A DNA stretch of 64,000 nucleotides from Doryteuthis pealeii (taxonomy: Eukaryota; Mollusca; Cephalopoda; Myopsida; Loliginidae), in NCBI GenBank assembly GCA_023376005.1, contig CM042145.1, forward strand, positions 57,915,540 to 57,979,539. Reading direction: 5' to 3'. Under the pieces are notes generated by a model that ran no database searches, had not been told where the DNA came from, and was given only the letters and a program-made list of their open reading frames with translations. Positions 1 through 9,895 of the stretch are shown piece after piece (the first letter of the stretch is position 1; each line of letters opens with the position of its first letter). The translations under genes and the position numbers were made by a program.

Positions 1-268
1 CATATATGTTTGCGTGTGTGTGTGTTTGCATATATATGTTTGTTTGTATATGCATGTTTGCATGTATTTGTGCATGTATATGTTTGTGTGCATATATATG
101 TGTGTATGTGCTTGCATATATGTGTATGTGTAAAAATATGATTGTGTGTATGTATGTTTGTATATATATGTTTGTGTAAAAATGTTTGTTTGTATATATA
201 TGTGTGTGTGTGTGTTTTCTGTGTATATGAATGCGTGTGTGTGTGTTTTCTGTGTAAATATATACATC

Positions 269-355
<87 letters not shown>

Positions 356-360
356 TTATA
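1..360. repeat. TG/TA-rich low-complexity tract with a (TA)n run
   Basis: The window opens in cryptic TG/TATA repeats (tgtgtg, tatatatg, tgtttg) that resolve into a nearly pure TA run from about 274 to 350. Long Tyr-Ile or Cys-Val reading frames here come from the dinucleotide repeat and are not genes. Confidence 0.95.
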
Positions 361-1000
361 TAATGTTTGTTCAATCTCCCTTATGGGACATTAGTGAAAT
401 CTAAACATAGCAATTTATGTAAATGTCCTACAAATGGGATAAGGGTGTTTATTGAGTTGAAACAATGAAACAATTGATTAAAAAAAAACTACATGAATTA
501 TTAAGTTTCAGTGAGACTTTGCAAATAGAAAATGCTACAATCAATAACAATGAATCTTATTTGTGATTTCTCTTTCGGGCGTAGGGCACGTACGTATACA
601 TTTTCCAGATTCAAAATATTATATGCATCTGAATCGATTAAAATCTTAATGTCACAGAATTTTTTTTTCTTTTTCTTTTTGTCTTATTACGTTGTTCTTA
701 TGAAGACAGTTCAAGTTATTCTTTATTATCCTACTTTTGTGAAATAACTGAAATGCCAGCACTTGACGCTGACTTACTGAAACACAGTTAAGTAGTTGAG
801 TGCAACTATTTTTGGTAGCTTTATTGAAAAAAGTCAAAGTGAATGAGATTATTTCTCAGTTTTGTATTGATATAAAGATTATATCAGAAGAAAATATATA
901 GAGTGCTGCTCATAAATATTTGAACAATCAAACAATTTGCATCTAATTGATCGATTTAGATTTAATAATAGAAATATTATACAAGAACAAATCATTGCTA
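361..1000. other. AT-rich intergenic stretch, no gene seen
   Basis: Unremarkable AT-rich DNA with a T-run near 660-680. I see no exon-like reading frame, RNA gene or clear element boundary. Confidence 0.6.
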
Positions 1001-1009
1001 TCAGCATAA

Positions 1010-1105
1010 CAAACTGCATCTAGTGGTGAGGTTCTATTCCTGAAGCTCTGGGGTGTGTGGAGTACCCCTTCATTGATATTACTCTTAGGTTCACTCTTGT
1101 GAATG
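1010..1105 (+). mobile_element. SINE fragment (family E head)
   Basis: The stretch with 'tagtggtgaggttc', 'gctctggggtgtgtggag' and 'taccccttcattg' matches the head of the element at 4727-4985. Only the head remains. It is decayed and lacks the tail. Confidence 0.6.
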
Positions 1106-1250
1106 TATGTTATGCACATACCAAATGTGATACGTATCACATACCTACATTGATATTGCTAATTGGTGTCAGTGAGAGTGAGAATTCTTTGATAAGAAAG
1201 TTCTTCAGGGATAGAGCGAAAGATTAGAGCGAGAGAGAGATTAGACTTAC

Positions 1251-1309
1251 TTGGTGAAAAGATCTTGCTTCTTCTTGCTGATCCTTTTACCATCTTCTCC
1301 AGATGCCAT
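1251..1309 (-). CDS. Candidate 5' coding exon of an unidentified gene
   Basis: On the minus strand an ATG at 1309-1307 sits in a good initiation context (ACAAG before, G after). It opens 19 codons, beginning MASGEDGKRISKKKQDLF, and ends at a canonical donor (CACCAA|GTAAGTC, GT at 1250-1249). The same frame stays open upstream for 17 more codons, Lys/Ser-rich, back to a TAG. Beyond the TAG it continues in frame to another ATG at 1402. The codon mix and splice donor stand out from the surrounding repeats. I do not recognise the protein. It could be a first exon of a leftward gene running off the window, a decayed exon, or chance. The GKRISKKK stretch recalls the polybasic strand of C2B domains, but the context around it does not fit one. 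Confidence 0.3.
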
Positions 1310-1402
1310 CTTGTTGTCTAGTTGGGCTGACTTCTTCTTAACCAAGGGAGTTGAGTTCTTCTAAAAGCTGTTTTTTTTCTGACTAAGGGCTGATTTGGTC
1401 AT

Positions 1403-1700
1403 TGCAATTGAATTAAGAAGACATTTTTTGTTTAAAGCTTTTATTTTATCTAGCCCATGATTCCTATTCACCGCACAGGGAGACCAACCTCAGAGCCCGT
1501 CTTAACACTTTGTCAACCAGGCTGAATCTCATCTTTCTCACCTCTCACTCTTCCTTTCTCCCCTTCACCATGTCATTCCTTGTGCGATCAAAAACAATGC
1601 CATGCGTCTTTGCTGACAATAGCTTTCAAACTTTTCCATTACTGATCACGCCACTACTCAAACTTTTCCCTAACTAATCACTCAAACCACCATCATGGTT
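1403..1700. other. Pyrimidine-rich unique-looking sequence
   Basis: CT-rich sequence with short repeated pieces ('ctcaaacttttccc', 'aaacttttccatt'). The minus strand carries an AATAAAAG near 1440. No reading frame or family is recognised. It is less repeat-like than its neighbours, so it may be unique DNA flanking the candidate exon. Confidence 0.4.
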
Positions 1701-1715
1701 TCACATCATAACCAT

Positions 1716-2075
1716 TGGGTCACACTCTGTACTGGAGTGTTAATACCTTTTAGGGTCCCATCTTAAATAGATGAAAAAAAGGAGTTTTAAATTTTTTTTG
1801 AATACCCAACAAGATTGACTAAAAAACGTTTCTGGTATAAACTAAACTAAAGGGTTGACATGCTGTAAAATCCAATCAACAAACTCTTGATTTCCTAGAA
1901 AAAGGTTCAACAGTCAACAGTGTTTCCTATTGCCAACTCTTTAGAAAAAATTGACCTTATTTATTGAATGACCCTCAAAATTGTGTGATAAATTTCATAA
2001 AACAAAAAACATCTTCGGCATAAAATAACCCGAGGTTTGACATGCCCTAAAAACAAACCAACAATCCAACCAACA
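1716..2075 (+). mobile_element. Decayed SINE 3' parts (family E) with shared tail
   Basis: Sequence resembling 'cactctgacccggagtggta', then 'tagggtcccatc', then a tail like 'gggttgacatgctgtaaaa', matches the second half of the element at 4727-4985. A second tail ('cggcataaaataacccgagg', 'gacatgcc') lies at about 2012-2060. Confidence 0.6.
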
Positions 2076-2079
2076 TAAA

Positions 2080-2970
2080 CATAAGAACAAATTTTATTAT
2101 ATTTTAAATACAAATAAAATATCAAGCACAGAATGAAAATGCAAGACCAGGTTGTTGGAAATAAAAGTTTTATTTAACACAGGATAGAGAAATGCTTCCA
2201 CCCTAAAAGTGACTTAAGACCTCAATTTGTGTGTGACCAGCTGGCTCATATCCCAGTCTAAGAGTGGAAGACCCATTTCCATCCCTAATTCCCACAATGC
2301 AACTTTAAAGGGAGGCAACTGTCCCTTACTGATCAAGGGGAGTAACTCTAGATTTTCATTAGGTCTGGAACCTAACATATTTAGTTATCTTTTCTAATAT
2401 CTGATATTAAATTGCTGGAATTTTTTGATAAAATTAAATTTTTACATGATTTTTTTCTTTTAAAATCTTGTTCAGAATTGAAAAGTAGAATCGACATCAA
2501 ACTTGTAAGTTAATTTGGATTCTTTATCTTGTTCCAAATCATTAATGACCTTGGTAACATTATAAGCTCTTCTGTTCTTGGGTACATATAATTAGATACA
2601 ATAATGCATATGCATGTAGGTTTGAGTGTGTCTATATGAGTATATATGTGTATTGATTTATCATATATGTATGTATATTCATATAGGTGTGAACATACCT
2701 GTATAGGTGCATGTAAGCAATAGTTAGTGTATATGTATGTATGTACATTGATGCGTGTCTATTGTAGTATCAAAAGGATAACTAAACAAGTTAGGGAGGT
2801 TGTCAGATTTTAATAAATGACAAAAAAAGAATGAGAAGCTTTTCTCAATGGGATGAAAAGGTTAATTGTTTAATGTCCAAAATTCAAGGTGAGAGGTCAT
2901 AGACAAATGCATCATACTTTAGATTTGGAAGGTCCATCGAAAAAAAAAACAGTTTTCTTTTCAGGAAACT
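2080..2970. other. AT-rich intergenic stretch
   Basis: No gene, RNA or clear element. A TG/TA-rich tract lies at about 2600-2760. Confidence 0.55.
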
Positions 2971-2984
2971 CAAACCCTATATAT

Positions 2985-3175
2985 TCAAGGAAGCAATCAG
3001 GAGTCTGACAGATGCACAGTGGTGGCACAGGGCAATGACAGTTGAGATCACCAACTGTCCATTATGGTTAGCTACAAGAAGAACATAAACTAATGAATTG
3101 TGGTGGTTGGGCTGCTGTGCCATACCATTAACCCTCTTCTGTCCACTATAGTTGGTCACAAGAACATAAACAGCA
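2985..3175. repeat. Diverged two-unit direct repeat
   Basis: Two stretches around 'ctgtccattatggttagct' and 'ctgtccactatagttggtc', each followed by 'acaagaacataaac', lie about 95 bp apart. This is a local duplication with no coding function visible. Confidence 0.55.
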
Positions 3176-3296
3176 GAATTAGGAATTGGTTATTAGAAAG
3201 AACGGGGGGGGGGAACTGACCAAGTGTTCATTAAAAAAAATGTTCTTTTTATTGTTTTAACATTAGTTTATGATATTCATTGGTTCTCTCAAGACC

Positions 3297-3945
3297 CACT
3301 AATATATATACAGCCCCACATGTAACATAAGCAGGCAGAATTCTAACAGGCCGATTCGTTTTATAGTCAATTTATGTCCGTTTTGAAAAAAAGGTAAAAC
3401 TCTACAAAAATACACAAACTGTTGTCTTTTCTTTTTCTGAAATGTAATAATAAAAAATTATAAACGAACTGGAAAAAAAAAAAAAAAAAAGTTACAAAAC
3501 TTTATCTTTTGACTGTAGCTTTTAAAAACATTTTACTGTAAGTTTTCGAACTTCATTCAGTACAAAATTTTAAATCCTCTTTGAGAAATACTGCTTCTCT
3601 GCGGTATCATTGCCTACCATAACCATGGAATACATTTCATATTGAAAAGTTTTAATTAATTGTTTTGTGATATAACCTGAAAGCATAGAGAAATTGTTGC
3701 TAAGTTATTATTTTTTTTCTTACTACTGTTTGTTTTGTATAACTGCATAATTTTTTTATTACTATTTTTTATTAGTTTGTTTACAATCTTTTATCATTAC
3801 ATTTCTGAAAAAAAAAAGACAACAGTTTGTATCTTTTTGTAGAGTTTTAACATTCTTTAATACAGACATGAATTAAATAAAACGAATCAGCCTGTTTGAG
3901 TTCTGCCAGCATATGTTACATTTGGGGTCGTATATATTAATGGGC
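3297..3945. mobile_element. Foldback (inverted-repeat) element, about 650 bp
   Basis: The left end (TAATATATATACAGCCCCAC, ATGTAACATA, GGCAGAATTC, GATTCGTTTTAT, AACTCTACAAAAA, AACTGTTGTCTTTT) recurs in reverse complement at the right end, closing near 3945. The arms are about 180 bp and imperfect. The core of about 290 bp is AT-rich and has no transposase frame. This is a non-autonomous foldback or MITE-type element. Confidence 0.75.
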
Positions 3946-3954
3946 CGTGGTTCT

Positions 3955-4055
3955 GTTTAGTTTCTTTGTTTAATGACATATCAGTCTTCATGGGTTATTT
4001 AATGCAAAAGGCCACCCTTGTAGAAGAACAGTAGTGGTACTATTTAATCCAGCAT
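3955..4055 (-). mobile_element. SINE 3' end (family C), minus strand
   Basis: 'atgacatatcagtcttcatg', 'ggttatttaatgc' and 'cttgtagaagaacagtagtg' are the reverse complement of the 3' half of the element at 34318-34525. Confidence 0.65.
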
Positions 4056-4609
4056 GTTAACCACTTTGCCAAGAGGACTCACCATAACATTATTAATTCT
4101 TATAAACATTTACAGAGATTTAAAAGCTTTAAATAAATTTCTTTTTAAACTCTCTTATTTTTTGCTGGAAACTGTGACACTGGTAATTACTGAAAATTTA
4201 GAGAATGTAGCATTATATAGAGTTAAAGATCTAAATTGATATTTTGTGAGTGATAATGAAGGATTCACACATTTGCGATTATGTTGGTGGGGTTTAATAA
4301 CAATAGGATTTTAGGATATCAAGTGGAATATCATATACTCAAAATGGATATTATTAGGTATTATTCATTACCAACAACTGTGCCAAAGAAAACAATAACT
4401 CAAAAGAAACAACTAGACAAAAATAAAAATATGAATGTACAATGAACATATTTCTGTAACCCCAAGGCATAAAATAATCCTAGACAAGTTGAAATGCCAT
4501 TAAAATCAATAAATCAGTCATTTCTACAAGAAAACATTGGGATACAAGTGAGGTACCTAATTTTTAATCTCTGTTAAAAATCAGTTAATCAATCAAGAAC
4601 ATCACTTAT
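4056..4609. other. AT-rich stretch with shared-tail traces
   Basis: Mostly unremarkable AT-rich DNA. At 4460-4515 a piece with 'aaaataatcctagacaagttg' and 'aatgccattaaaatcaat' looks like a decayed SINE tail. No gene seen. Confidence 0.45.
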
Positions 4610-4722
4610 GAGTCCTAATTTCTCAACCTAGCACCTATATGATTTTCCCAACCCTATTGCCCTTATGGCAAGCCCCAACCCCTTTTTATCATATGGGTGC
4701 TAGAAGGTGGTGGCTGCGGGTC
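4610..4722 (+). mobile_element. Family H repeat fragment
   Basis: 'cctagcacctatatgatttt', then 'gcccttatggcaagcccc', then 'gtgctagaaggtggtggctg' recurs at 29190, 57000 and 59750. It is non-coding. In the fuller copies this block ends in the shared SINE tail. Confidence 0.6.
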
Positions 4723-4726
4723 TACA

Positions 4727-4985
4727 TGTCCTGGGAATGACGTTAAACTCTATCTGATGGTGAGGTTCCAGTTTTGGAGGGGAATGTGGAGCACCCCTTC
4801 ATCACCATTGCTCCCTGGTCCACTCTGACCCGGAGTGGTAGTACCTGTTAGGGTCCCATCTATAGGTTAAATAGAAAAATGTATTTATAAAAAAATTGTA
4901 TTATCCATTAAGAATTGATTTATTTCAAAACTTTATCGGCATTAAATGACCCACTGAGGTTGATATGCCGTAAAACAAAACAAAC
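4727..4985 (+). mobile_element. SINE, family E, near full length with shared tail
   Basis: The head runs from 'cgttaaactctatctgatgg' through 'gaggttccagttttg'. The body carries 'ccactctgacccggagtgg' and 'tagggtcccatctatagg'. The 3' end carries the shared tail (CGGCATTAAATGACCCACTG, TTGATATGCCGTAAAAC) and an AAAC-rich terminus. It is one of the best preserved copies of this family here. Confidence 0.75.
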
Positions 4986-5306
4986 CAAACAAATTTCTCA
5001 AATACAGTGGAGTACCCAAATTTTGAATCCCCCCGAAAAAGTCTTCATAATATCCTGATTATAGAAAATCATTTTTTTTATCAATGGAAGAGTGTCCATT
5101 TTTCTGTTCATAATTTTGTTATCTACTTCTGTTTCATTTGGAAAAATAATTCCATTAATTATCTTTGAATTACCATCTGGACACTTGTCTTGAATTCTTC
5201 CTCATTTAGTATAATCATTTCCTAAATGACCAATAAGAAGGTATTTTTTATGGCAATCCAGTAGGCTGAAGGAAATTTATCTGATGCTAACCCTATTTTT
5301 AAGTAT

Positions 5307-5540
5307 GAGGGTGAGTCAAAAAGTAATGCCATTTTGTTTAGGACATGTATAATTACCAACACAGGAACATGTATCATACATAAAAAATGAAGCTGGTTCT
5401 CTGTGGATCACATCCCTACTACTCCACATAGTCACCGTTTCTCTCAACAGCAATGTCCCACTTTTGAATCAGAGCATGTATCTCTGCCCCATAAAATTCT
5501 GTTGACTGTTCTTTGAGCCATTTCTTCTCTACAAATTTCA
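5307..5540 (-). pseudogene. Mariner transposon 3' fragment with transposase C-terminus
   Basis: On the minus strand 5532-5419 reads as 37 codons plus a stop. It ends with a typical mariner transposase tail: LIQKWDIAVERNGDYVE, matching the W-x(n)-C/V-x(n)-GDYVE ending of the family. It is followed at 5307-5330 by GGTGAGTCAAAAAGTAATGC, which looks like the terminal inverted repeat. Only the C-terminus and 3' end survive. The catalytic D,D34D core is absent, so the copy is dead. Confidence 0.85.
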
Positions 5541-5690
5541 ATTCCTTGTTTCTGGATCATTATTAATCTAGAATCATTAAGAAGCTTATAGATTAACATA
5601 GATGATTATAAACATCAGGTATATATAATAGAGAGAGTTCATCTTGGGTGAGAGAGAGAGAGAGACTTAGATGATCTTACTTGATTCATT
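5541..5690. other. AT-rich DNA with a (GA)n run
   Basis: A short GA microsatellite lies at about 5650-5667. Nothing else was recognised. Confidence 0.5.
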
Positions 5691-5696
5691 ACTGAC

Positions 5697-5820
5697 ATGA
5701 AGGTTCTCAAAATCGACAAGAAATATTTAAAAAAGGCCAGAGTACACATCAGCCAAAATATTGTGTATATAAGATGTATATAAAAATAAATGAATACAAA
5801 AATAAAGATGAAAACAACAT
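5697..5820 (+). mobile_element. SINE family F fragment
   Basis: 'cgacaagaaatatttaaaaa', then 'cacatcagccaaaatattgt', then 'aataaagatgaaaac' matches the 3' half of family F. The Lys-rich reading frame seen in other copies survives in part. Confidence 0.65.
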
Positions 5821-5934
5821 ATTATTATGCTTTTGGTTTACCATACTTTAAAAGAAATGTTCAAATGTAGATGGACGGTGGGATAGAGTAAAGTTAGCAG
5901 ATTTGATGATTGTGATGTAAAGTTAAAAGTCATT

Positions 5935-6130
5935 GGCCACCTAGTGTTGGTATCAGCCAGACAGTGAAGGAGTCTATCCCCTTTTCACTAGCGCAAGACC
6001 AAGGAGATTGTTTTTCGTCTGAGGTGGAGCGCCACACTAACCATCAGCTACTCCCTTTCCCACACATATCCCTGTGTTACTCAGGCGCTGAGTTGGCAAG
6101 GGTCAATATCAAACCAGGAACCTTGTGGAC
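5935..6130 (-). mobile_element. tRNA-derived SINE, family A, minus strand
   Basis: It runs from the 3' end ('ggccacctagtgttggtatc', 'tccccttttcactagcgc', 'aggagattgttttt') back to a remnant of the box-B region ('aggaaccttgtgg'). Compared with the fuller copy at 12885-13126 it is cut just before the A-box. Confidence 0.75.
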
Positions 6131-6199
6131 AACAGTTAAAAAATAATCCAGATGTCTTCTTAGTTTCCACCCTTTGGTCAACATATCTAACTTCGGTTT

Positions 6200-6430
6200 C
6201 GACTGGGGGGTGGTCCAGTGGCTTCAGCCCTGAATCTTACAAGCTAACATCGTTGATCCCAGGGGGCTATCCCACCAGGTAATATCTTCCCTTTTGATTT
6301 ATAGGGGCAGGACTGGGTTTATTGCCCAGTGCCTGAGGCGCCCCCCTTGAGGGGGAATGTCGACGGGATCAACAGATTTTTTGCACACACAACCCATGAG
6401 CTTTGTTTCATGGATGGTTTCACATTAATA
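6200..6430. repeat. Unclassified dispersed repeat
   Basis: 'cactgggtttattgcccag'-like sequence followed by 'gcctgaggcgcc' and 'ggggaatg' resembles 13140-13330 ('ctgggtttattgctcagcac', 'ctgaggcacc', 'ggggaatgctg'). Both copies lie next to a family A SINE, so this may be part of a composite. Confidence 0.5.
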
Positions 6431-7130
6431 GGGCCTTGTGCCTAACCTGTACATGTGGGGTATGTGGTAAATACCTAGTTTGAACCTTTTCATTTTAAAT
6501 TGATGAACAGAATGTGCTTTCTAGATGAGCAATATAACTTCCAATTAGTGAAGACTTGAAGCTGAAAGCGGTTTCTAAATCATTTATAGTGTTACAAGTA
6601 CCAGTGGGCTTTTTGCCATTTGAGAGACTAATGCAATTCTTACTAACACTTACTTTGGCCATTAAATCTTACTGAAGAGAAGACTTCTCTGAAGAGGGCA
6701 ATTAAATTTTCTTTATCACCTGACAAATTTGATGTCATCATTTCCATAGCAACAACTTAGTAATGTCTTCTTCATCTTTTTAATTGCTTTTCACTTCTTT
6801 GCATGTCATTCTTTTTCATCTTAAAAACACAAACAAAGGAATTGAAAAAAACAAACTTTTCTTTTTACCTGAATAATTTGTGAAACTTTTCATGAACATT
6901 TGTTTTTGTAAAATATTGTTTACGTAGTTATGGTGGCTGGTATTTCAATGATAACTTAGACTCCAAATTTAATATATAACAAGAAATTTATTAAACAAAG
7001 ATACACAGCTCATTTGTAAAGGCTTTGTCTCTCCTTGCAGTGTTTACTAGCCTTCTGCATGTACCCTTTTTTGCCAAGACCAGACTGGTCCCTTGTGGAA
7101 GGGAGGCAACTTTTGCATTAGCATATTATA
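6431..7130. other. AT-rich intergenic stretch
   Basis: No gene, RNA or clear element seen. Confidence 0.5.
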
Positions 7131-7202
7131 ACAGGCACTTTCATTATGTTTGCCTTTTTTAAAAAGCTTAATCTTGTTTTGCAATATTTTGTCTAATTTG
7201 TT

Positions 7203-7637
7203 CAATATTGCTCTACTAGTAGTGCCGGGTTAATATTGCTCTACTAGTAGTACCGGGTCAATATTGCTCTACTAGTAGTACCGGGTTAATATTGCTCTAC
7301 TAGTAGTACCGGGTCAATGTTGCTCTACTAGTAGTACCGGGTCAATGTTGCTCTACTAGTAGTACCGGGTCAATGTTGCTCTACTAGTAGTACCGGGTCA
7401 ATAAATATTGCTCTACTAGTAGTACGGGTCAGTATTGCTCTACTAGTAGTACCGGGTCAATATTGCTCTACTAGTAGTACCGGGTCAATATTGCTCCTCT
7501 ACTAGTAGTACCGGGTCAATATTGCTCTACTAGTGCTCTACTAGTAGTACCGGGTCAAACGTTGCTCTACTAGTAGTACCAATGTTGCTCTACTAGTAGT
7601 ACCGGGTCAATGTTGCTCTACTAGTAGTACCGGTCCA
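7203..7637. repeat. 28-bp minisatellite, about 15 units
   Basis: The unit reads TTGCTCTACTAGTAGTACC followed by GGGTCAATG. Most units differ at one to three sites. A few have small insertions (a 3-bp cctct duplication near 7497, a partial unit at 7533) or lack the GGGTCA part (near 7580). Every unit contains the perfect 10-bp palindrome CTACTAGTAG. Confidence 0.95.
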
Positions 7638-7708
7638 AATTATATTGTAGAGATTATAGGCAGGGTAGGATTTAAGACCTAAAGAGGGCCCTGAAATAAT
7701 AGAATTTT

Positions 7709-7975
7709 GAGCACCTTCATTATGTATGCCCTTTTTAAAAAAATTTCTCTTACTATTTCTCTGAATTTTTTAGATGAGTCTTAATAATTAGTAGAAGTCT
7801 TCAGAGTCCAGCAAGAAATACCTGAAGAAGGCTGGAGGGCACATTATACAGATAACAATAAAGATGAGGTCAATAGTCCCAATAATCCAAATAATACTGA
7901 TTTTTATCTTGTTTTGCACTTTTTTGTCAAATTTGTTCAATATTGCTCAACTAGTAGTACTGGGTCCAATGTTGG
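7709..7975. repeat. Paralogous single-unit locus split by a family F insertion
   Basis: 7709-7740 matches the left flank of the minisatellite (7133-7165), and 7904-7972 matches 7167-7230 but holds only one 28-bp unit. The two halves are separated by a family F SINE piece at about 7750-7901. The locus is therefore a tandem duplicate in which the unit did not expand. Confidence 0.75.
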
Positions 7976-8097
7976 ACAAAAATGATTTTAAAAACAGCAG
8001 GGAGTGAGAGAGAGAGAGAGGAGATTTTGAAAAATTAATTTCAATGATAAAAGAAGCTAAGAATTTGAATTTTAAGATATTTTTTTATCTTAGAATT

Positions 8098-8129
<32 letters not shown>
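8098..8129. repeat. Poly-T run
   Basis: An uninterrupted T-run of about 31 bases. Confidence 0.9.
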
Positions 8130-8131
<2 letters not shown>

Positions 8132-8639
8132 TTATCATTAAAAAATGTAATCCTAAACTTCTGAGGGTTTTAAAACATAATTCTATTTTTTCTAAAGTTT
8201 TTGTACTTATGAATAACTTTGAAGAGTTCCACAAATCAATTGATTTTTTATTTATAGAATAAGTAATCAGTAAAAATCAAAAACTAAATTGGTACTTTTC
8301 TTTATTATAAACCTATTAAAGTGTATGTTCAATTTTAATGCTCAATGACATCTCTTTTCTGAGTTATAAGTTGACTCAGTCATACCAAAACAAACACAAC
8401 TCTTTTATATATATATATATATAATTTTATCAGTGACCCAAGACTTGGGACCCCCTTTAATGTAGGTGTGCTTGGGCTGCAGTCCATACTAGCCCATATA
8501 TAAATCTGACTCTGGTTATAGGAATAGCCTTGCCCCTTACATTCATGCTAGTCGCTAAACATTTGATTATGTTTTTTAAAAAACGGATGAATTACATTGT
8601 TAAAATATTCATTGAGAAATGTTATCTAAGTGTAAAATG

Positions 8640-8882
8640 ATTGCTAAAACCTTAACAGAAAATGATGACAATTCAAAACCTAAACAGAAAAAATAAGCAT
8701 TAAAATCTAAACCAGAAAAGTTTCATGTTTAAAACCTAAACAGAAAGTATTGATACATAAAAACCAAGGTAGAAAGTGTTCATGTGTTAAAACCTAAGGA
8801 GAATGTGTTGTTAATACATTAAAACCTAACCAGAATGTATTGGTATGTTAAAGCCTAAACCAAAAGTGTTGATGCATTATTA
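8640..8882. repeat. Diverged minisatellite of about 30-bp units
   Basis: Around eight units built on 'aaaacctaaacagaaagtgt' plus 'tgatgcatt' follow one another with substitutions and 1-6 bp indels. It is much older than the 7.2-kb array. Confidence 0.8.
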
Positions 8883-9174
8883 TTAACGTCACTAATTATT
8901 TCTATTTTTGTTTATTTTAGGTGAGTGACCAATTCTTTTTCTGGGATAACACATTCCATATAAGGTAACTTCTTGAAAATTTCTAAATATGATTTGCAAC
9001 TGATATTTATTTTTCTCCCCAACAAAGACAAAATGTAACATGATGTCAAGCTTAATGTGTTAAACTACATGTGTATTATGTGTGGGCGAAAACTAAATAT
9101 CCTTTGTAGAGTTCACTTAAAGACCGTTTTTGGGGGCTATTTTTTTTTGTTGAGAATTTAACATTATTGTGTTG

Positions 9175-9470
9175 AGAATAATGGCATATCAACTCCTTAT
9201 GGTTTATATAATGCTGAAATTTGATTCCATTGTAAATGTTTGATTATAGTCATAACTACTTGTAGGTTTTGTTTGGATCATTTCTTTAAGGGCATACCAA
9301 TTCTTTATGGGTTATTTAATGCCCAAACATGCTTTACTTGTGAATGTTTCATAATAATTCTAACTACTCATAGGTTTGGTTTATTTGTTTGAAGGCATAT
9401 TGACTCCTTATGGGTTATTTAATGCTGAATTTTGATTAATTTGTAAATGTTTGATTATAATTATAACTAT
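9175..9470 (-). repeat. Three tandem copies of a SINE-tail unit
   Basis: Three units of about 115-125 bp each contain 'ggcatatcaactccttatgg', then 'gttatttaatgctgaa', then 'tttgattataat'. The first part is the reverse complement of the shared SINE tail. A single unit also occurs at 54240-54330. Confidence 0.75.
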
Positions 9471-9514
9471 ATATAAGTATTCCTATTTAATATAAATAAT
9501 TTGCACACAAATCT

Positions 9515-9680
9515 ATTTGACCTATAGATGGGACATTAACAGGTCCTACCTGTCTGGGTCAGAGAAGATCTGGCAATAATAATAATAATGAAGAGGTGAC
9601 TTTACATTCTCCAGAACTGGAGCCTCACCACCAGATACAGTTTAGTGTCATACCCAGTAAAACTGAAATTCCAGTGAACG
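9515..9680 (-). mobile_element. SINE family E, minus strand
   Basis: 'ctatagatgggacattaac', 'ctggagcctcaccaccagat' and 'acagtttagtgtcatac' are the reverse complement of the family E body and head. Confidence 0.7.
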
Positions 9681-9699
9681 CCCATGATTGTAAATATAC

Positions 9700-9895
9700 T
9701 AAATACAATTGTATTGTTCAATACCAGCCCTCGCCAACTCAGTGCATGAGTTTGGATCTGTGTGGTAAAGTGGGGAGCTAATGATAGGTGTGATGCTCTA
9801 CCTTAGATGCAAAAACAGTTTCCTTGGTTTAGTGCTAGTGAAAAACGGATAGACTTGCTCACTATCTGTCCGATAATGACAATAGGCCACTAAAT
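9700..9895 (+). mobile_element. SINE family A (box B to 3' end)
   Basis: It starts near a box-B-like 'ttgttcaataccagccc', continues with 'ccaactcagtgcatgag', 'agtgctagtgaaaaacggat' and 'agactt', and ends at 'acaataggccact'. The A-box end is missing. It abuts a family E copy. Confidence 0.75.

Noticed and set aside
142..394. Cys/Val/Tyr-Ile-rich open frames
   Set aside because: They are produced by TG and TA dinucleotide repeats. The same applies to frames over 16138-16380, 25215-25439, 33326-33709 and 37376-37585.
1251..1309. GKRISKKK as the C2B polybasic strand of a second synaptotagmin
   Set aside because: The residues before it lack the DPYVKV-type strand and the exon starts with a good initiator ATG, so the similarity is probably chance.
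7203..7637. 28-bp repeats resembling a CRISPR array
   Set aside because: Units abut with no unique spacers and the DNA is clearly animal, so it is a minisatellite.
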